DNA from: Angiostrongylus vasorum
Taxonomy: Eukaryota > Nematoda > Chromadorea > Rhabditida > Metastrongylidae
Assembly (NCBI GenBank): GCA_018806985.1
Contig: JADANN010000131.1
Location: 1-64,000, forward strand
Reading direction: 5' to 3'
DNA: 64,000 nucleotides
Part shown: piece by piece, positions 9,901 through 20,769 of the stretch
Position numbering within the stretch: the first letter of the stretch is position 1
How the letters are laid out: each line of letters begins with the position of its first letter
Notes under the pieces: generated by a model
The model's input: the letters and a program-made list of their open reading frames with translations, nothing else
What the model was told of the DNA's origin: nothing
The model's database searches: none
Translations under genes and position numbers: made by a program

Positions 9901-11803
9901 CCTTTCCCTTTTTTCTCCTGTGCCCATATTTTTAGCCGTACGGTACATGTTTTTGATAAGTGCTTTTTTCATGTGTGAAGGATGAGAGGAGAGGTAGTGA
10001 ACTAGTATGTTCTCACTACTAGGCTTACGATACCATTTTGTTATTTAGCCACTTTCTGAGAGCTTTATTTGGATGTTTAGGAATGGAAGCCAGTTTTGGG
10101 TTGGTTTTTTTCGTGTAAATTTTATATACTTTCACTGTCGGTTTAACAATTCAAAGCACTCATCCATCTGTTCTTGTGTGGAACAGACGATGAAGCAGTC
10201 GTCTATGTATCGACAGCAGAGTAAGGGTTGATGATCGAGAACTAGAGCTTCCACCTTGGACATGAAAGCGATGGCAAGGGTTGTTGCTAAACGCTGTCCC
10301 ATGGCCAACCCTCTAATTTGTGATCTATGATCGTTTGTGCAGCTCAGAAAACTGTATAATCTGTCCCAACGGGAGAGACGGGGACTGCATGAGTTCAGAT
10401 ACAATACACTCGATCTCATGCAACGCATGCGGTGAGGAATACATTGGAGAAACGGGTAGACCACTTTGTGTCCGCACAAAAGAACATCCAGATGGGAAAG
10501 CCAAAATTCGTCAAAACACTCCTCCAGGTACGCGTAGGGCGCAAAAGCAGAACGGCGATGATTTTGGAGTGACTGTGCGGATCCCTAGCGCAGGAGTCGA
10601 AAACATCAACGCACAAAACTCCTGAAGCGTTTTGGATAAATTTCAAAAAATCCAATGATGAACGAGACGAATGCCTCACTATCATACGTGACCTGGCGCC
10701 CCTATTTCAAAATGATGTTTTGACCCCGGGGGTGTGTCGTGCTCGCGACCCCACGTGAACAACGCGTGGGCCAATCCCACTCGTAACATCACGGTGAGTA
10801 GCCCTTCAGTTTGACCGTAGCATCCTAACCCACCATCTATTTAAAAACTTTGATCTTCATTAATACTTTAGCCTTTTCCACCGAATAATTAAAGTATTCT
10901 AATATAAAATACGTCCAGGCTCTGAGGAAGGCGAAATCGCCGAAACGTCAGCCATCGACCAACAACACCAACAACACCAACAACAACGACAACGACAACG
11001 AAGACCTATACCAACCTCGCATGAGCTAAAGAAGATCAGTTTATAAGATCATACAAATAAATATATCAATTATCTATGCCGAGGTTTATAGAAAGTCGGT
11101 CTCTTGAGTTATTAAGAGATGTTCTGATGCTGTCGTAAGCTTAACATCTGCTTTGAGAAGGGGTCTAAGGGGAGTACTCGCTAATGGACCGATCTATGTT
11201 ACGTTTATGAAGGAATACACTAAAGATTAACATTCAAAGTGCGAATGATTTTTAGGACTACTTGGTCTTCTAAAGACGAGTGGGGACGTGTGGCGCATTG
11301 CTAAGAGGAGCACTGCAAAACGCACGAGGTGCTTGGTACGATCCCGCGCTCTGGGCTCCATCCCTCTGGAGTCAGGCAAATTGATTCCAGATTTATCCGA
11401 GAATATAAAAAAACCGACTTGATAGATTGGTAGAGGTTCTCGCGACTCAATGTATAAGCAAAGTGTGCATTCAAATACCTTTACGATGCTACAAATGATA
11501 TCGAATACCTAGCATATCCCTAAGAGATTGAAAAACCAGGATGTTTTATCCCTTATCTTATTTATGAAGCGTTGAGCTCAGGCTTATAACAAAATGAATG
11601 GGACAAATCTGACCCTCGTACCTGATTATCGTAAACCGATAGTTTTGTCAGTCGATGTAATCCGTTAATATGTTCTATCTTTTTGAGTAGATTCCATCGT
11701 AGAGTAAGCATTTCAAGGTTTGGTATCAATTCGAAATTAGCCACTGAGAGCAACCGACGTCTAGTGAGATCCACTTCTTTCGCGTTGCTGTCCACATCAA
11801 TTT
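6972..11803 (-). CDS. sds-22: SDS-22, PP1 regulatory leucine-rich-repeat protein (5' exon missing)
   Basis: SDS22 is the conserved leucine-rich-repeat partner of protein phosphatase 1. Exons in coding order, all with GT-AG borders and compatible phases: 11803-11622 (EVDLTRRRLL, LTLRWNLLKKIEHI); 8782-8624 (ITKIENLSDLPNLVVLDLSY); 8552-8432 (LEVLELGDNHLKKIENLE); 7831-7699 (LRKLVVLSFIGNAIRHIEGL, SQNGIKRI); 7632-7435 (LTTLDLNDNQIETIENL, LEMNPIF); 7089-6972 (YRNRIREILPKVRIIDAVPV, stop). These give about 303 residues of regular 22-residue repeats plus the C-terminal cap, against about 330-360 for the family. The first exon enters with one base missing, so a short 5' exon with the start codon lies upstream and was not found. 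The 2.8-kb intron between the first two exons carries a Penelope-like element and a SINE1. Confidence 0.93.
7108..7240 (+). repeat. Repeat B, 3' fragment
   Basis: Matches the 3' third of the ~390-bp repeat B: CGCCGGACTC near the start, CTGTACATCGCAGCCC in the middle, CCACGATGGGGCGGTAAA at the end. Lies in the last sds-22 intron, antisense to the gene. Confidence 0.65.
7940..8290 (+). repeat. SINE3-like fragment
   Basis: Contains CTATCTCAGGATTCTA and following words that resemble the distal part of the SINE3 copies at 54.8 and 61.5 kb. Limits are uncertain. It lies in an sds-22 intron. Confidence 0.35.
8940..10317 (-). mobile_element. Penelope-like element 1, 5'-truncated (RT end + GIY-YIG + 3' UTR)
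   Basis: Antisense reading begins inside the RT palm: GLAMGQRLATTLAIAFMSK, then CRYIDDCFIVCSTQEQMDEC with the catalytic YIDD. A linker (IPPNTLRRQLVRNRL near 9650) leads to a GIY-YIG-type domain (CSSEICRICPSGRDGDC, then CNACGEECIGETGRALCVR) and a 3' UTR with a hammerhead core and a CAACAACGA-type microsatellite. This combination is diagnostic of EN+ Penelope-like elements. Several frame breaks make it non-functional. It lies in an sds-22 intron and abuts an inverted partial copy at 10318-11040. Confidence 0.88.
9008..9043 (-). ncRNA. Hammerhead ribozyme core, one core substitution
   Basis: The minus strand reads GGCT, CTGAGGG, stem II GGCG/AAAT/CGCC, GAAA, CGTC, AGCC. All elements match the copy at 10918 except the last base of CUGANGA, which is G instead of A; this should impair cleavage. 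Same place in the PLE 3' end. Confidence 0.7.
10318..11040 (+). mobile_element. Inverted partial copy of Penelope-like element 1 (GIY-YIG + 3' UTR)
   Basis: Plus-strand open frame of about 100 codons: YDRLCSSENCIICPNGRDGD, CNACGEEYIGETGRPLCVR, then TRRAQKQNGDDFGVTVRI. The following UTR holds a hammerhead core, then a CAACAACACC/CAACGA simple repeat. It mirrors 8940-9640 in opposite orientation and joins the minus-strand RT fragment directly at about 10318, giving the head-to-head terminal arrangement known for Penelope elements. Confidence 0.88.
10918..10953 (+). ncRNA. Intact type I-like hammerhead ribozyme with self-complementary stem III
   Basis: Order read directly: stem I strand GGCT (10918-10921); CTGAGGA, fitting CUGANGA (10922-10928); stem II GGCG (10930-10933), loop AAAT, CGCC (10938-10941); GAAA (10942-10945); ACGT overlapping its last A (10945-10948); C at the cleavage position (10949); stem I strand AGCC (10950-10953). 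GGCT pairs perfectly with AGCC and GGCG with CGCC. Stem III is only ACGU, which cannot close a loop alone but pairs with itself between two molecules, as in dimeric hammerheads of Penelope-like elements and retrozymes. Predicted cleavage is between 10949 and 10950. Activity is not shown. Confidence 0.85.
11286..11560 (+). repeat. SINE1 copy
   Basis: Starts GTGTGGCGCATTGCTAAGAG, has CAGGCAAATTGATTCCAGA and ends in TTTATCCCTTATC. Lies in the large sds-22 intron, antisense to the gene. Confidence 0.7.
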
Positions 11804-12943
11804 CTAATGAAGAGGTTCATTAAGAATATTTTCTCTTTATCTCCTAAGGTCGCGCTAAGAAGGTAGCTAAGACCTTCTGCGGAGACAAGGTGTAGTGGAA
11901 AATTCACTGGTAGTACATCAAACATCATGTGCAAACAATGACTATGGTGAAGAAGCTGACTGTTAGAAAACAACAACCGACATGTAACCAGTCCCACTAT
12001 CGTCAGCTACACTTTCAGTTTTGTACCATCTAGTTTAAAACTGGTTACTACATAAGATGAAAAAAAAACCAACCGATATCCTCTTTTACTACATTGCCGC
12101 TACCATCATTTGAGCGCATCACCGTGCATGATAACTGTATCATTCCAAATGACTTACTATGGATACTGGGCTCATGATAAGAAGAAGAAAAACAGTAATC
12201 GTTTCCTTTCAAAGATATCTCATCGAAAATGATTAGAGAATCCACCTGTATCGCTTATTAGAAAATTGTTACCACAGATATGGCGGTATGAGATCTCGTT
12301 TTCGTTCTATGTCATTTCCTTGGATTTCCTAGATGACTTCTACATGTCACACGATCTAACCTGGAGGTGTAAGAAACTCATATAACTTAGTGGTCCTCTT
12401 TTTACCATCCCACTTCGTATTTAATTGACTAACCACTTCGATGATATGGTGGTAGCACTTCCAGTCACTGTAAAGACGTTACCAGTCAAGGGAAGACAGA
12501 CTCGTTTGATGCTCTGAAGAAGGCAACCATAGTTTGATGATTACATGTAACCGTGAGCGTATTCATTTCTTCAGATTCGAAGTCTTATGCATTCTAGTAA
12601 TACAATATTATCAAGGTAGCGTGTTAATCCCCCCAAGATCTCTTCTTTATCTTTAAGCCTTCCACTAACTGCTGATTTTTCGATGTTTGCATCGGATTTC
12701 AGGATTAATTGCAAGCATCCAATCCAAACAATGTTTATTCTTAAGACACCGTGAAGGCCAGTAACGATTTCAGAAAAAAAAATGAAACCAAAAAAGGGGA
12801 ACAAGTGAGAAATCCCAAAATAATACCAGCAAAAAAATGACTTACAAATAAAATAACAATATGCTGAACCGTATAGGTACAGCATCTACACATCAAAACA
12901 ATGAACGGTCAATTCATTCTTAAAAACGTTTCAGTGAAGTGAT
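11804..12943. other. Interval between sds-22 and OST3
   Basis: Should contain the missing 5' exon and start of sds-22. A TTCATTAG acceptor at 11804-11811 (minus) precedes the first recognised exon. No convincing start exon, promoter motif or repeat was identified; a minus-strand 65-codon frame at 12048-12245 has no family resemblance. Confidence 0.4.
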
Positions 12944-15900
12944 CTAACTGAATAGGAAGCTATACGGATATCCACGGTACTTGGTACGGAAGATTGACAA
13001 CATCAACGAAAAGAAGACAACCACAAAACCGAGACCAATATATGCCAACACTAGAAACAGAAAGACATTTAACCCATAAAAGAAATGTTTGAAGTTATAG
13101 ATGGCACTCTTAGCAATTATCACTGTCAGTTAACAAGACTGATCTTGTCGCTAATCAAACTAAAAAAGATAAGTCAACCCAATACATCACGATGTCTTAC
13201 TGATAATTAGTAAATTTCTTGATATAAGTAAAATATAAATTTATGTAAATAAAAAAGTTGGAAAAAATTGGAACATGCATACTCAATAATTTGGTTCAGC
13301 CCAAACATACCACATTTAAGCTTTAAATGCTTTTTATTAATACATCCTTTTCCGCTTTTTTCCTTAACAAATTCGCTGCGAAGACGATTTATCGACAGTT
13401 GGTAACAATATTTCGCACAACAAATCTGGCTGAGAACTTCTAGAATTTTAGTAGATACATTGCTTTGTCGCCTTAATTACCTACACAACTTCTACAAAAT
13501 AATCGTTCAATCTTTAATTTTCTTAGAATCAAAAATGGTGAAGTAGTGCAGAGCATAAAGGACTCGCATGCATATCGTATCCCTAAGGGATAGATCAACA
13601 GCACACGCCCCACGTTTTTGCGGCTTACAATCAAAAACTTTAAGAGAATTGAAGAAGTGGGTGGAGTTTTTAAAATGTCCAACGCAAATGCGGCGGTCGC
13701 AAATAACAGTGATAAATTGTGGAACCCCCACCGTATCCTGCTAGACTCGTTTGTTCAAATGGTTCCGAAATATGAAACTCGATGAGAAAACAACAAAAAA
13801 CAAGGAACGAAAAAAAGAAAGGTTTTATGGGCACTAGAAAAAAGATTTCATTCTTAATATTATTCCTTCATTTGGTATATAAAAATCTGTAGATTCTACC
13901 GGTTTTCATTTCAAATAATAAATGTTCATTACAGGCTAAAACAGGTTGATTTGAACAGGAAAGCGATCGATATGTTTGCATTGCTCGCATTGAAGTCAAT
14001 GCATGTCGTCACAAACGTGTTAACGTACATTCCCATTGCTACTTTCCCTACAATTTCTAGCACTTCAACTGTCACCTATATAAAGTACACATGTTCATGC
14101 CTACTCCTACCATTTTGCTTTTCAAATACTTGTGTACAAACATCCTTATGTATATAATAACAGTAGAAAAAGCACCAAACTCACTATTGTTATTAATACC
14201 GAAGAATGGTTTAGTAGAGGACGATTTCTTCCTTTCAACGGTCTCAGAACTAGGGCTCGCTGCTTCGTTCAACAAGATAAATCCTAATGTTATTGCGGCG
14301 TAAAGTGCTCCAACTATATATGTTTCAGCAACGAGCTATAATAATTACAAACGATGAGTAAGATCTTAAAAATGAAGGCAAATTTCTAAAAAGGACTCCG
14401 AAATGTTACAAATACATACCTGATATTGAGCAGAACCATGAATAAAACTAGCTTCACGAGTCTGCGGATTGTTCATTATGAAGGGAGGACCCCGAATGTG
14501 ATTCCACATTTGGCCCGATAGAAAAACGAAAGTGATACACTAAAGATTAAAGTATTTATTACAAAACAAATATTTGGAGGGTTGAATAAAACGTGTTGAA
14601 CGACTCCGCAATGCAAGCCATCCTATAACTCTTTATACAACAGGAAAGAGCAATAAACATATATGGCTTGTGGATCCAGCACCTCAGGACTCTCATAAAT
14701 GAGTGCGTAAACTGCTTAACCTTCACACAGTCCAAGGAATATTAAACACAAATGAGAAGATTGGCAATGGGACAGCGACTGGGACCAAACCTTAGCAATG
14801 AGTTCATATCAAACCTAGAAGCACCCGTACTCCGCCTTCTGCGAATACTGTAGACATATCGACAATATCGATCTACTGAAGATATATCTATCAATGTTGT
14901 ACCATCTGCTCAACACAAGAGGAGATGGACAAATGTTTTCAATTGCTAAACCAACAGTCAGACTACATAAATTTTACCCGAGAAAGTCCTCAGGGAAACT
15001 GTCCTTCGTTTCTGATCGTTCAAATTGATCTATCCGAAAATGGCCTCGTCACCTAATGGTACCGAAAGCCAAATGGCAAAAACGTAATGGTTCATTACCT
15101 CTCCTCTCATCCTTCACAAACAAAAAGGACGCTGGTGAAAAAAAGTGCTTCCGACAGCCACATGCGCAGGAAGACAACAAAGGGAAGACTCGATTAAATT
15201 GGTGCGGCTTATAGCCATTTTCAAAGCTGATGAAACTGCAGCTCTTTAGGAAAGGTCTAGAAGAAAAAAAACTCCATAAAGGAGAAGTCTAACGAAAAAG
15301 GGTCGGTTTTATCCTATCCTTTATCTCCAGTAAAATAAGCACACCTATGAAGCGACGCTTAAAAAGAGACGGTCAAGAGAAACCAGTAGCAGTGACTGAA
15401 ATACCACCAAGCACTCTAAAATGCCATTTAGTTCATAACCGCTTGAATGACCGTCTGTGTATAACAAAGACAAAATTGCATAATTTGCCGTGACGATAGA
15501 GATGGTGCTTGTGTGAGATCGGGTAAAGTGTACCCAATCTCTTGTAAAACGTGTGGAGACGAATCCGTTGGCGAAACATTAGACCACTCTGCATCGGTAC
15601 AAAAGAACACCTAAGTGGGAAACTTAAAACCAAGTAAAACATTTCACTAGGCACGTATAGGACGAAAAGACATAACGAAAGATATATTCAAATAAAAGTC
15701 ACTATCCTCGCACATGAATCGAGAACATCGGCATGTAACACTCTTGGAACGCTTTAGAAAAATTCAAAAATTTAAAAATGAACCGCATGAAAGAGTGATT
15801 TGTGACCACGCGTGACCATGCGCAATAAACTCAGACCGATTTTTTGACCTGAGCCGGGCACATTCCTCCCCTAAACTTGGTAAGACTCTGTACGAGTGGT

Positions 15901-17905
15901 CTCCAACAATAACTGGAAGACTAGTAAAGAACAAAGTGGTGATCATTAAAAAAAAACTATTTACTAAACAAATGAAATTTATGCAATGGGTTTTTCTCAA
16001 TGGGTTACGAAAGTGTTAGGCTGAGTAGATTGCGTGGCAATTTCACCTTTGTTGGGTCCGAAGAAGGCGATGACTGCCGGAAATTCAGACAGTATTGAAC
16101 AGATCTTGGTAGTTACAACCTCGTATCTGGTCAAGAATAAAACGTTGATTTATTCTATTTCATAGTTCCAAAGAGTTGTGAGATTAGTCGGAATTCCAAT
16201 TTTTAAGTTCTCATATTTGCTAGGAGGTAAAGAGTCTAAATTCATATTACATCCAAAAGATAATCAGACAACGGCCTTATAGATCTGAATAGCAGGAGGG
16301 CATAATCTACAATGGTCCACGTGTGTATCGTTTTTAAAATCCCAGACATTACAATGAAAATGGTGGAAATAGGATTATAAGTAGTAACTAAGCGGAACTT
16401 TGACATCAAATGAATGTTTCATAGGTCCTTAGAAACGCTCCTAATAAAAAGAAAACGAATTCTTTTCGCAGATGGAAATCAGGAAATACATAAGACATCG
16501 AAGATTGATCCATAGAAAATAGCAATCCCTTGTTTGGTATTGATAAAAACTAGGTTGATGTCTGGAGCTACATTTAAGGGAATCTCGAACATGAGTTGTT
16601 TATTCTTATCCAACAAAAAATATGAATTGTCAACGGACTTCTAAATAGAAGTGCTCATTCGTCAAACACTTACTAATTTTCCAAGACAGTTGGTGACACT
16701 GTTAGTACTCTAATGCATGATACCATATGAACACCATTTGGTAGAGTTAAATTCCTACCGACCTTCAAATTTCGACTCATCCTTACGTTTTGCAAGAAAC
16801 TGGGTCATATTCATATCCTTCAATGGCTAATTCTTCTGTGGGTTCCAAACATCTATTAATAAATCGTAAGTTTCTTTTTCTATGAAAAGTAGTTTTGTGA
16901 ACAAAGAAAGTTGCGCGAAGTGCAGGACATGCACATGGCACCTTCTGCAAACTCTGTGGAAAAAACACACATTTAAACGAGACACTCACCAAGCATATGA
17001 GCCCCCAACTGGTACGGTTATATAGAAATTCCAGGTTGTTCCTCTTCAGGTAAAGTAATCCAAGCACTAGGGCTAATAATAGCACTATGACGACTGGCGC
17101 CGCATAATTTGGAGGGCGTAGGATGCGTATCTAAAGTTCTTATATGAGGTGAGAAGAACCAAGTGTATTTCAAATGATACAGTGTCTGCAAAAAAAGGAC
17201 TCAAATCTCTTACATGTACGTCCGTGTGTTCTGCAACAAACCGTGCCATTGCATCCGCATCGAATCCATGACGTTGGAAGTCCATCTGGTCTGGCTTCTT
17301 TTTCCCCATGAGTTTTGGTCCAAAATGGTAGAGTATTGGTGCAGTGTTAAGGTTCATCTGAATGAAACTTTTTGCACTACTTGAATACATTTCTTGCTTC
17401 TGAAACATTCCAGCAATGAACGAACCGCCTGAAAGATTTGAGGTGCTTCTTCATAATCAACTACTCCAAAGTACACTTGTTTCAGTTCAGAATGGGCATA
17501 GCGATAAGAATTTGCCATAATCATGAACTCCTCATAAGCTGGTCTTGAAATAAATGCGAAGATTAACAGCAACGAGATCAAGTTTCACACTAGTCAGTCC
17601 AAAAACTATGGGTAAGTCTAATTCCTATAAAAACATTAAAACAAACCAAGTAGCAGCGCATACCTGCAGATCGGACAATTGATACCTGGAGACAAAGCAG
17701 TGAACATCACAAACATGCTGTAGTTACGAGGCTGCTGTCGAACATAAGTTCTCCAGCGATCCATGTTCATTTTTACAGCAGGCTGACGAAAAAGAAGATC
17801 TTGTAGGGCTTTCACCTTCTCGTCAAGTGATATCACTTGGGCTGCAAAGCATAGCGTAATGACAGAAGAGATGAAAGCTACAATGACCAACCATTTTGCC
17901 ACCAT
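12944..17905 (-). CDS. OST3/TUSC3/MAGT1-type oligosaccharyltransferase subunit
   Basis: Subunit of the ER oligosaccharyltransferase, an oxidoreductase that aids N-glycosylation. Exons in coding order: 17905-17664, 17543-17426, 17357-17214, 17130-16990, 14539-14420, 14335-14185, 13050-12944; total 1023 nt, 340 codons plus stop, all phases compatible. The start gives a signal peptide ([20 protein letters not shown]), then a thioredoxin-like luminal domain with the CPIC redox motif split by intron 1, [24 protein letters not shown] and [10 protein letters not shown]. Four membrane segments follow ([65 protein letters not shown]), ending GYPYSFLFS. Human TUSC3 has 348 residues. A short intron (68 nt, 17358-17425) lies after IFQA; intron 4 (16989-14540) holds a Penelope-like element. 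Apparently intact. Confidence 0.95.
13051..14184. other. Last OST3 intron
   Basis: 1134-bp intron between OST3 exons 6 and 7. Open frames inside it are short with no family resemblance. A phrase at 13975-14010 (GAAGTCAATGCATGTCGTCA) recurs with differences at 27767-27800, hinting at an old repeat. Confidence 0.5.
14600..16095 (+). mobile_element. Penelope-like element 2, decayed
   Basis: Plus-strand remnants in several frames: [20 protein letters not shown] (about 14760-14820), then, across breaks, words equivalent to [19 protein letters not shown] (near 14920). A GIY-YIG region follows near 15400-15660 ([13 protein letters not shown]; cysteine-rich segment), then a very degraded hammerhead-type tail with GAAGAAGGCGATGACTGCC at about 16060. 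Located in an OST3 intron on the opposite strand. More decayed than copies 1 and 3. Confidence 0.75.
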
Positions 17906-17913
17906 GGTGAGAT

Positions 17914-17915
17914 CT
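17914..17915 (-). promoter_or_regulatory. Possible trans-splice acceptor of OST3
   Basis: The minus strand has AAGTGCAG ending 8 nt before the OST3 ATG. With ZMAT2 only 267 bp upstream on the same strand, this is where a spliced leader would join in a nematode operon. No transcript evidence. Confidence 0.35.
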
Positions 17916-18172
17916 GCACTTTATGTTTAGATTACCCGAACCTGTTAACATTTCAAACAAACCTCTATTACAAACAAAGTACTAAACACAAAGTTACAGT
18001 AAGAAAAACAAGAAAATAACAAGTAAGCATTGTGAAAAACACGTGGATAAAAGCAAAAGCAACAAAGTGTTGGAATTCGCATAATTCATTAAAAGCCATA
18101 ATTTACACACGAAAAAGGAACATTTCAGATCATAGTACCGCTATTACTACTACCATAAAAATTAAATTCCTT

Positions 18173-20000
18173 TCACTTCTTCTTAGTCGTCCCAAATCCG
18201 CCGAATCCCATCATCGCCTGAAGTTCAGGATCAATGCCTTCGTCCGAAGCGGATTCAATTAGCTTTCGTTTCCTTTGTTCAGCTTTCTTTTTCCTTAAAG
18301 ATTCAACAACTAGTTCACATTACATAGCAACGGAAGGTTGACTGGAAATGGAAGTGTGGTGAGAATTACCCACTTACTTGGAAACTTGGACAGCCCGTCC
18401 TCATTGGTTGTGCTGGCCCCAGCATAATATCCATTTTTCGGAGTTTTGCCGGCTTAGCCACTGTTTCTCTGGAGTCCTGGGGTCATCCTGGCCAAAGTCT
18501 GCTCCAGATCGTCACCACCACAGGCAGTCGCCGTCCTTGTGGATCACAGGGAGATTTGCCACCATTCGACTAGTTCGATACCAGAACGGTGGTGGATCCT
18601 GGTGTTGGTTTACTCTTGGCTAGGCTTCATGATAGAAACGCCGTATTTCTCAGCTTAGGAAACCCTGCCAGGAGATGAATCCCCTGCTGTACATACCAGT
18701 GACACACAGGAACACCTCCCAGACACGATGAGGCGGGCGGCAAACCGTTGGGGTGGGGGGAGCTTTGCTTACAATAATGAACTAGAATAAATTAACCAGA
18801 CGATGTTTATTAAGTGCCTTTAAAACACGATTACCTTCTTATAATCGTTCATTTTTGCCTCTTCTTCACAGACGTCTCCCAGTATTTCTTCCATATTCTT
18901 CTGTTTCTTTTCTTGTTCCTCTATACAAAACATAAGAATTAACATAAGAACAAAAACTTCCAGAAAGCACAAAATCACAAAGGATGTCAGCAATAGAAAG
19001 TAGAACTTCTGTTGGTGTTGACAAAGATACCTCCACGAAGAGGAACTTACTTTCAGCTAACTTCAACTTGAACCGCTCTTTCACTTCCTCCAATGTACTC
19101 CTTCTAATCTTCATAGACATACCCATATTCCTTTGGTGGTTTTTACCATTGATGTGGTCAAGAAAATTGATGGAATCTTTCACTACACAGTCGCACACAT
19201 CACAGTAATAACCACCAGTTTCAGCTGCAGGGGTTGTTTTGTTGATAACCACTGAACGGCCTAGTTTAGATTCCAAATCAACCTGGAGCAAAAATTTTTC
19301 AAATTAGTTTGTTGTGGAACAGCTATCTCAATCAATACAATAAGTACTCAGTTCTTTTCCTCCCTGAGTAAACTGTTAACACAACCGCACCCATACTATG
19401 TGGGTTCGAACGTTAGCTGGTTTTAAGCTACACAATCTACCAACTATTCATAGCCTTTAAATGATATGGCCAGAAAAAGTGATACGTAGTCAACTCACTG
19501 CAATTCTGAAGAACAATACTTCTTTGAAACATCATAAACCTCCATAAACAATGGAAAAGTAACCAGCATTAAAACTCAACTGTATGTTTCACTGGTCTGC
19601 CCAATGAACCTACCAAACTCAAAAATAAAGGTCAACACACCCACCTTATAATCTCTGGCCTTCAACAGTTCTCGTTTTACCTTAGGTTCTTCTTTCGGCT
19701 TCTGACCACTTTTTATTGCCTGTTCCAATTTCTCCGCTTTTAAACGATCTAAGGCTTTTTTCTCGAAATCCTCCTACAAAGATGATTAGTTGCTACTCAA
19801 CAAAAGCTACTAACGACCACTTTGTGACACAACTGTGAGAACTGCTGAACTACATGAAAGACAATCAGAGTGAAAAAGACATTGAATGTACAAATATTCC
19901 TAGAAGTCATCAATTCTACACTAAGCAAACCCACTTGATCCCATTTTCGTCGATGGTCTATGCCTACAGCGCTAGAACCAGCTTCTTCATAGAAGGACAT
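18173..20000 (-). CDS. ZMAT2 / SNU-23 spliceosomal zinc-finger protein
   Basis: Homologue of yeast Snu23, a U4/U6.U5 tri-snRNP protein with one matrin-type C2H2 finger. Exons in coding order: 20000-19935 ([18 protein letters not shown]); 19773-19645 ([29 protein letters not shown]); 19282-19051 ([52 protein letters not shown]); 18920-18835 ([28 protein letters not shown]); 18293-18173 (conserved end [16 protein letters not shown]). Finger ligands are the CDVC cysteines and the DH...KNH histidines. The last exon reads in frame only if one A is removed from an A5 run at 18288-18292; as written it stops after KKEKES. The start is chosen at 20000 because TGTTCAG lies just upstream as a likely leader acceptor; an in-frame ATG at 20096 is the alternative. 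Confidence 0.92.
18365..18752 (+). repeat. Repeat B, full-length copy
   Basis: About 390 bp, from CTTGGACAGCCCGTCC to CACGATGAGGCGGGCGGCAA. Diagnostic words: GGCCCCAGCATAATATCC, GGATCACAGGGAGATTTGCC, ACGGTGGTGGATCCTGGTGT. No coding potential shared among copies. Lies in the last ZMAT2 intron, antisense to the gene. Confidence 0.8.
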
Positions 20001-20008
20001 CCGGAATT

Positions 20009-20016
20009 CTGAACAG
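20009..20016 (-). promoter_or_regulatory. Possible spliced-leader acceptor of ZMAT2
   Basis: The minus-strand CTGTTCAG ends 8 nt upstream of the chosen ATG, a typical nematode trans-splice arrangement. It supports the start at 20000 over the in-frame upstream ATG. Confidence 0.35.
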
Positions 20017-20470
20017 ATCAACGGCTTCGAAGGAAGACGAGATAGGAATGCGCTTATGGGACTGCGTGGATCGAATTGGCTAAGCAACGTGGCCACGCGT
20101 CAAGTTTGGTGTGTCGCGTGTAACTGCGTGTATTGCGCATCGACAGTGTCTGAAAATTAAGCCCTTAACTGGTATTTATTGGAGTCACTCTGAGCTAAGT
20201 ATGATTATAGGTGAGGTATTTTTATCAGTGGGAACCGTGCTCCTTCAAAGGTTAGTACATATTTCTCTTATTGAGGGTCTATATATTAAAGGAATTTCTA
20301 GTGTCAGTGACTATGAACTTCTCTTACACAATCACCATAAAAACATTTCCCATGTAGTATAACCAGAGAGAATGTAAGTTTCATAACCCCATACTTCCGC
20401 GTTAAACTTTATGTTTGTAACCTGGAAATTTCGAAAATGATGCATACGTTTTACTTATTGCTGTCACTAA

Positions 20471-20760
20471 AGGTGGCCTCTAGCGCAGTGGTTAGAGGCG
20501 CCGTGCAATACACATGGGACCGATCCTGCGCCTCAGACTCACCAAGCCCTTCATCGCTCCAGGCAAATTTGTGTCAGACCAGTCTGGTAGGATAGCAGCA
20601 CTGGCTGGATATATCGGCAGGCCACTGCGAGTCATTCTAAAGACTAGATCTACATTCAAGCACCTCCAACGATGCTTAATGAAGTCCAATGTGTGGCGCA
20701 TCCCTCAGGGTTTGATCAACGCCGAGAGCTTCTTCGCCTATCCTTTACGCTTTTCTTTTT
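20471..20760 (+). repeat. SINE1 copy
   Basis: Head CCTCTAGCGCAGTGGTTAGA, CACATGGGACCGATCC as B-box-like, body GGCAAATTTGTGTCAGACC, GGATATATCGGCAGGCCAC, and TTGATCAACGCCGAGAGCTT before a T-rich tail. Confidence 0.8.
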
Positions 20761-20769
20761 ATTTTATAT

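Noticed and set aside
11286..11330. Possible tRNA genes at SINE heads (also 6102, 29198, 47093)
   Set aside because: A- and B-box-like words are present, but no complete cloverleaf (acceptor and anticodon stems) could be folded; they are SINE heads.
12048..12245. 65-codon minus-strand frame proposed as the sds-22 5' exon
   Set aside because: No donor in the required phase, and it does not resemble the acidic SDS-22 N-terminus.
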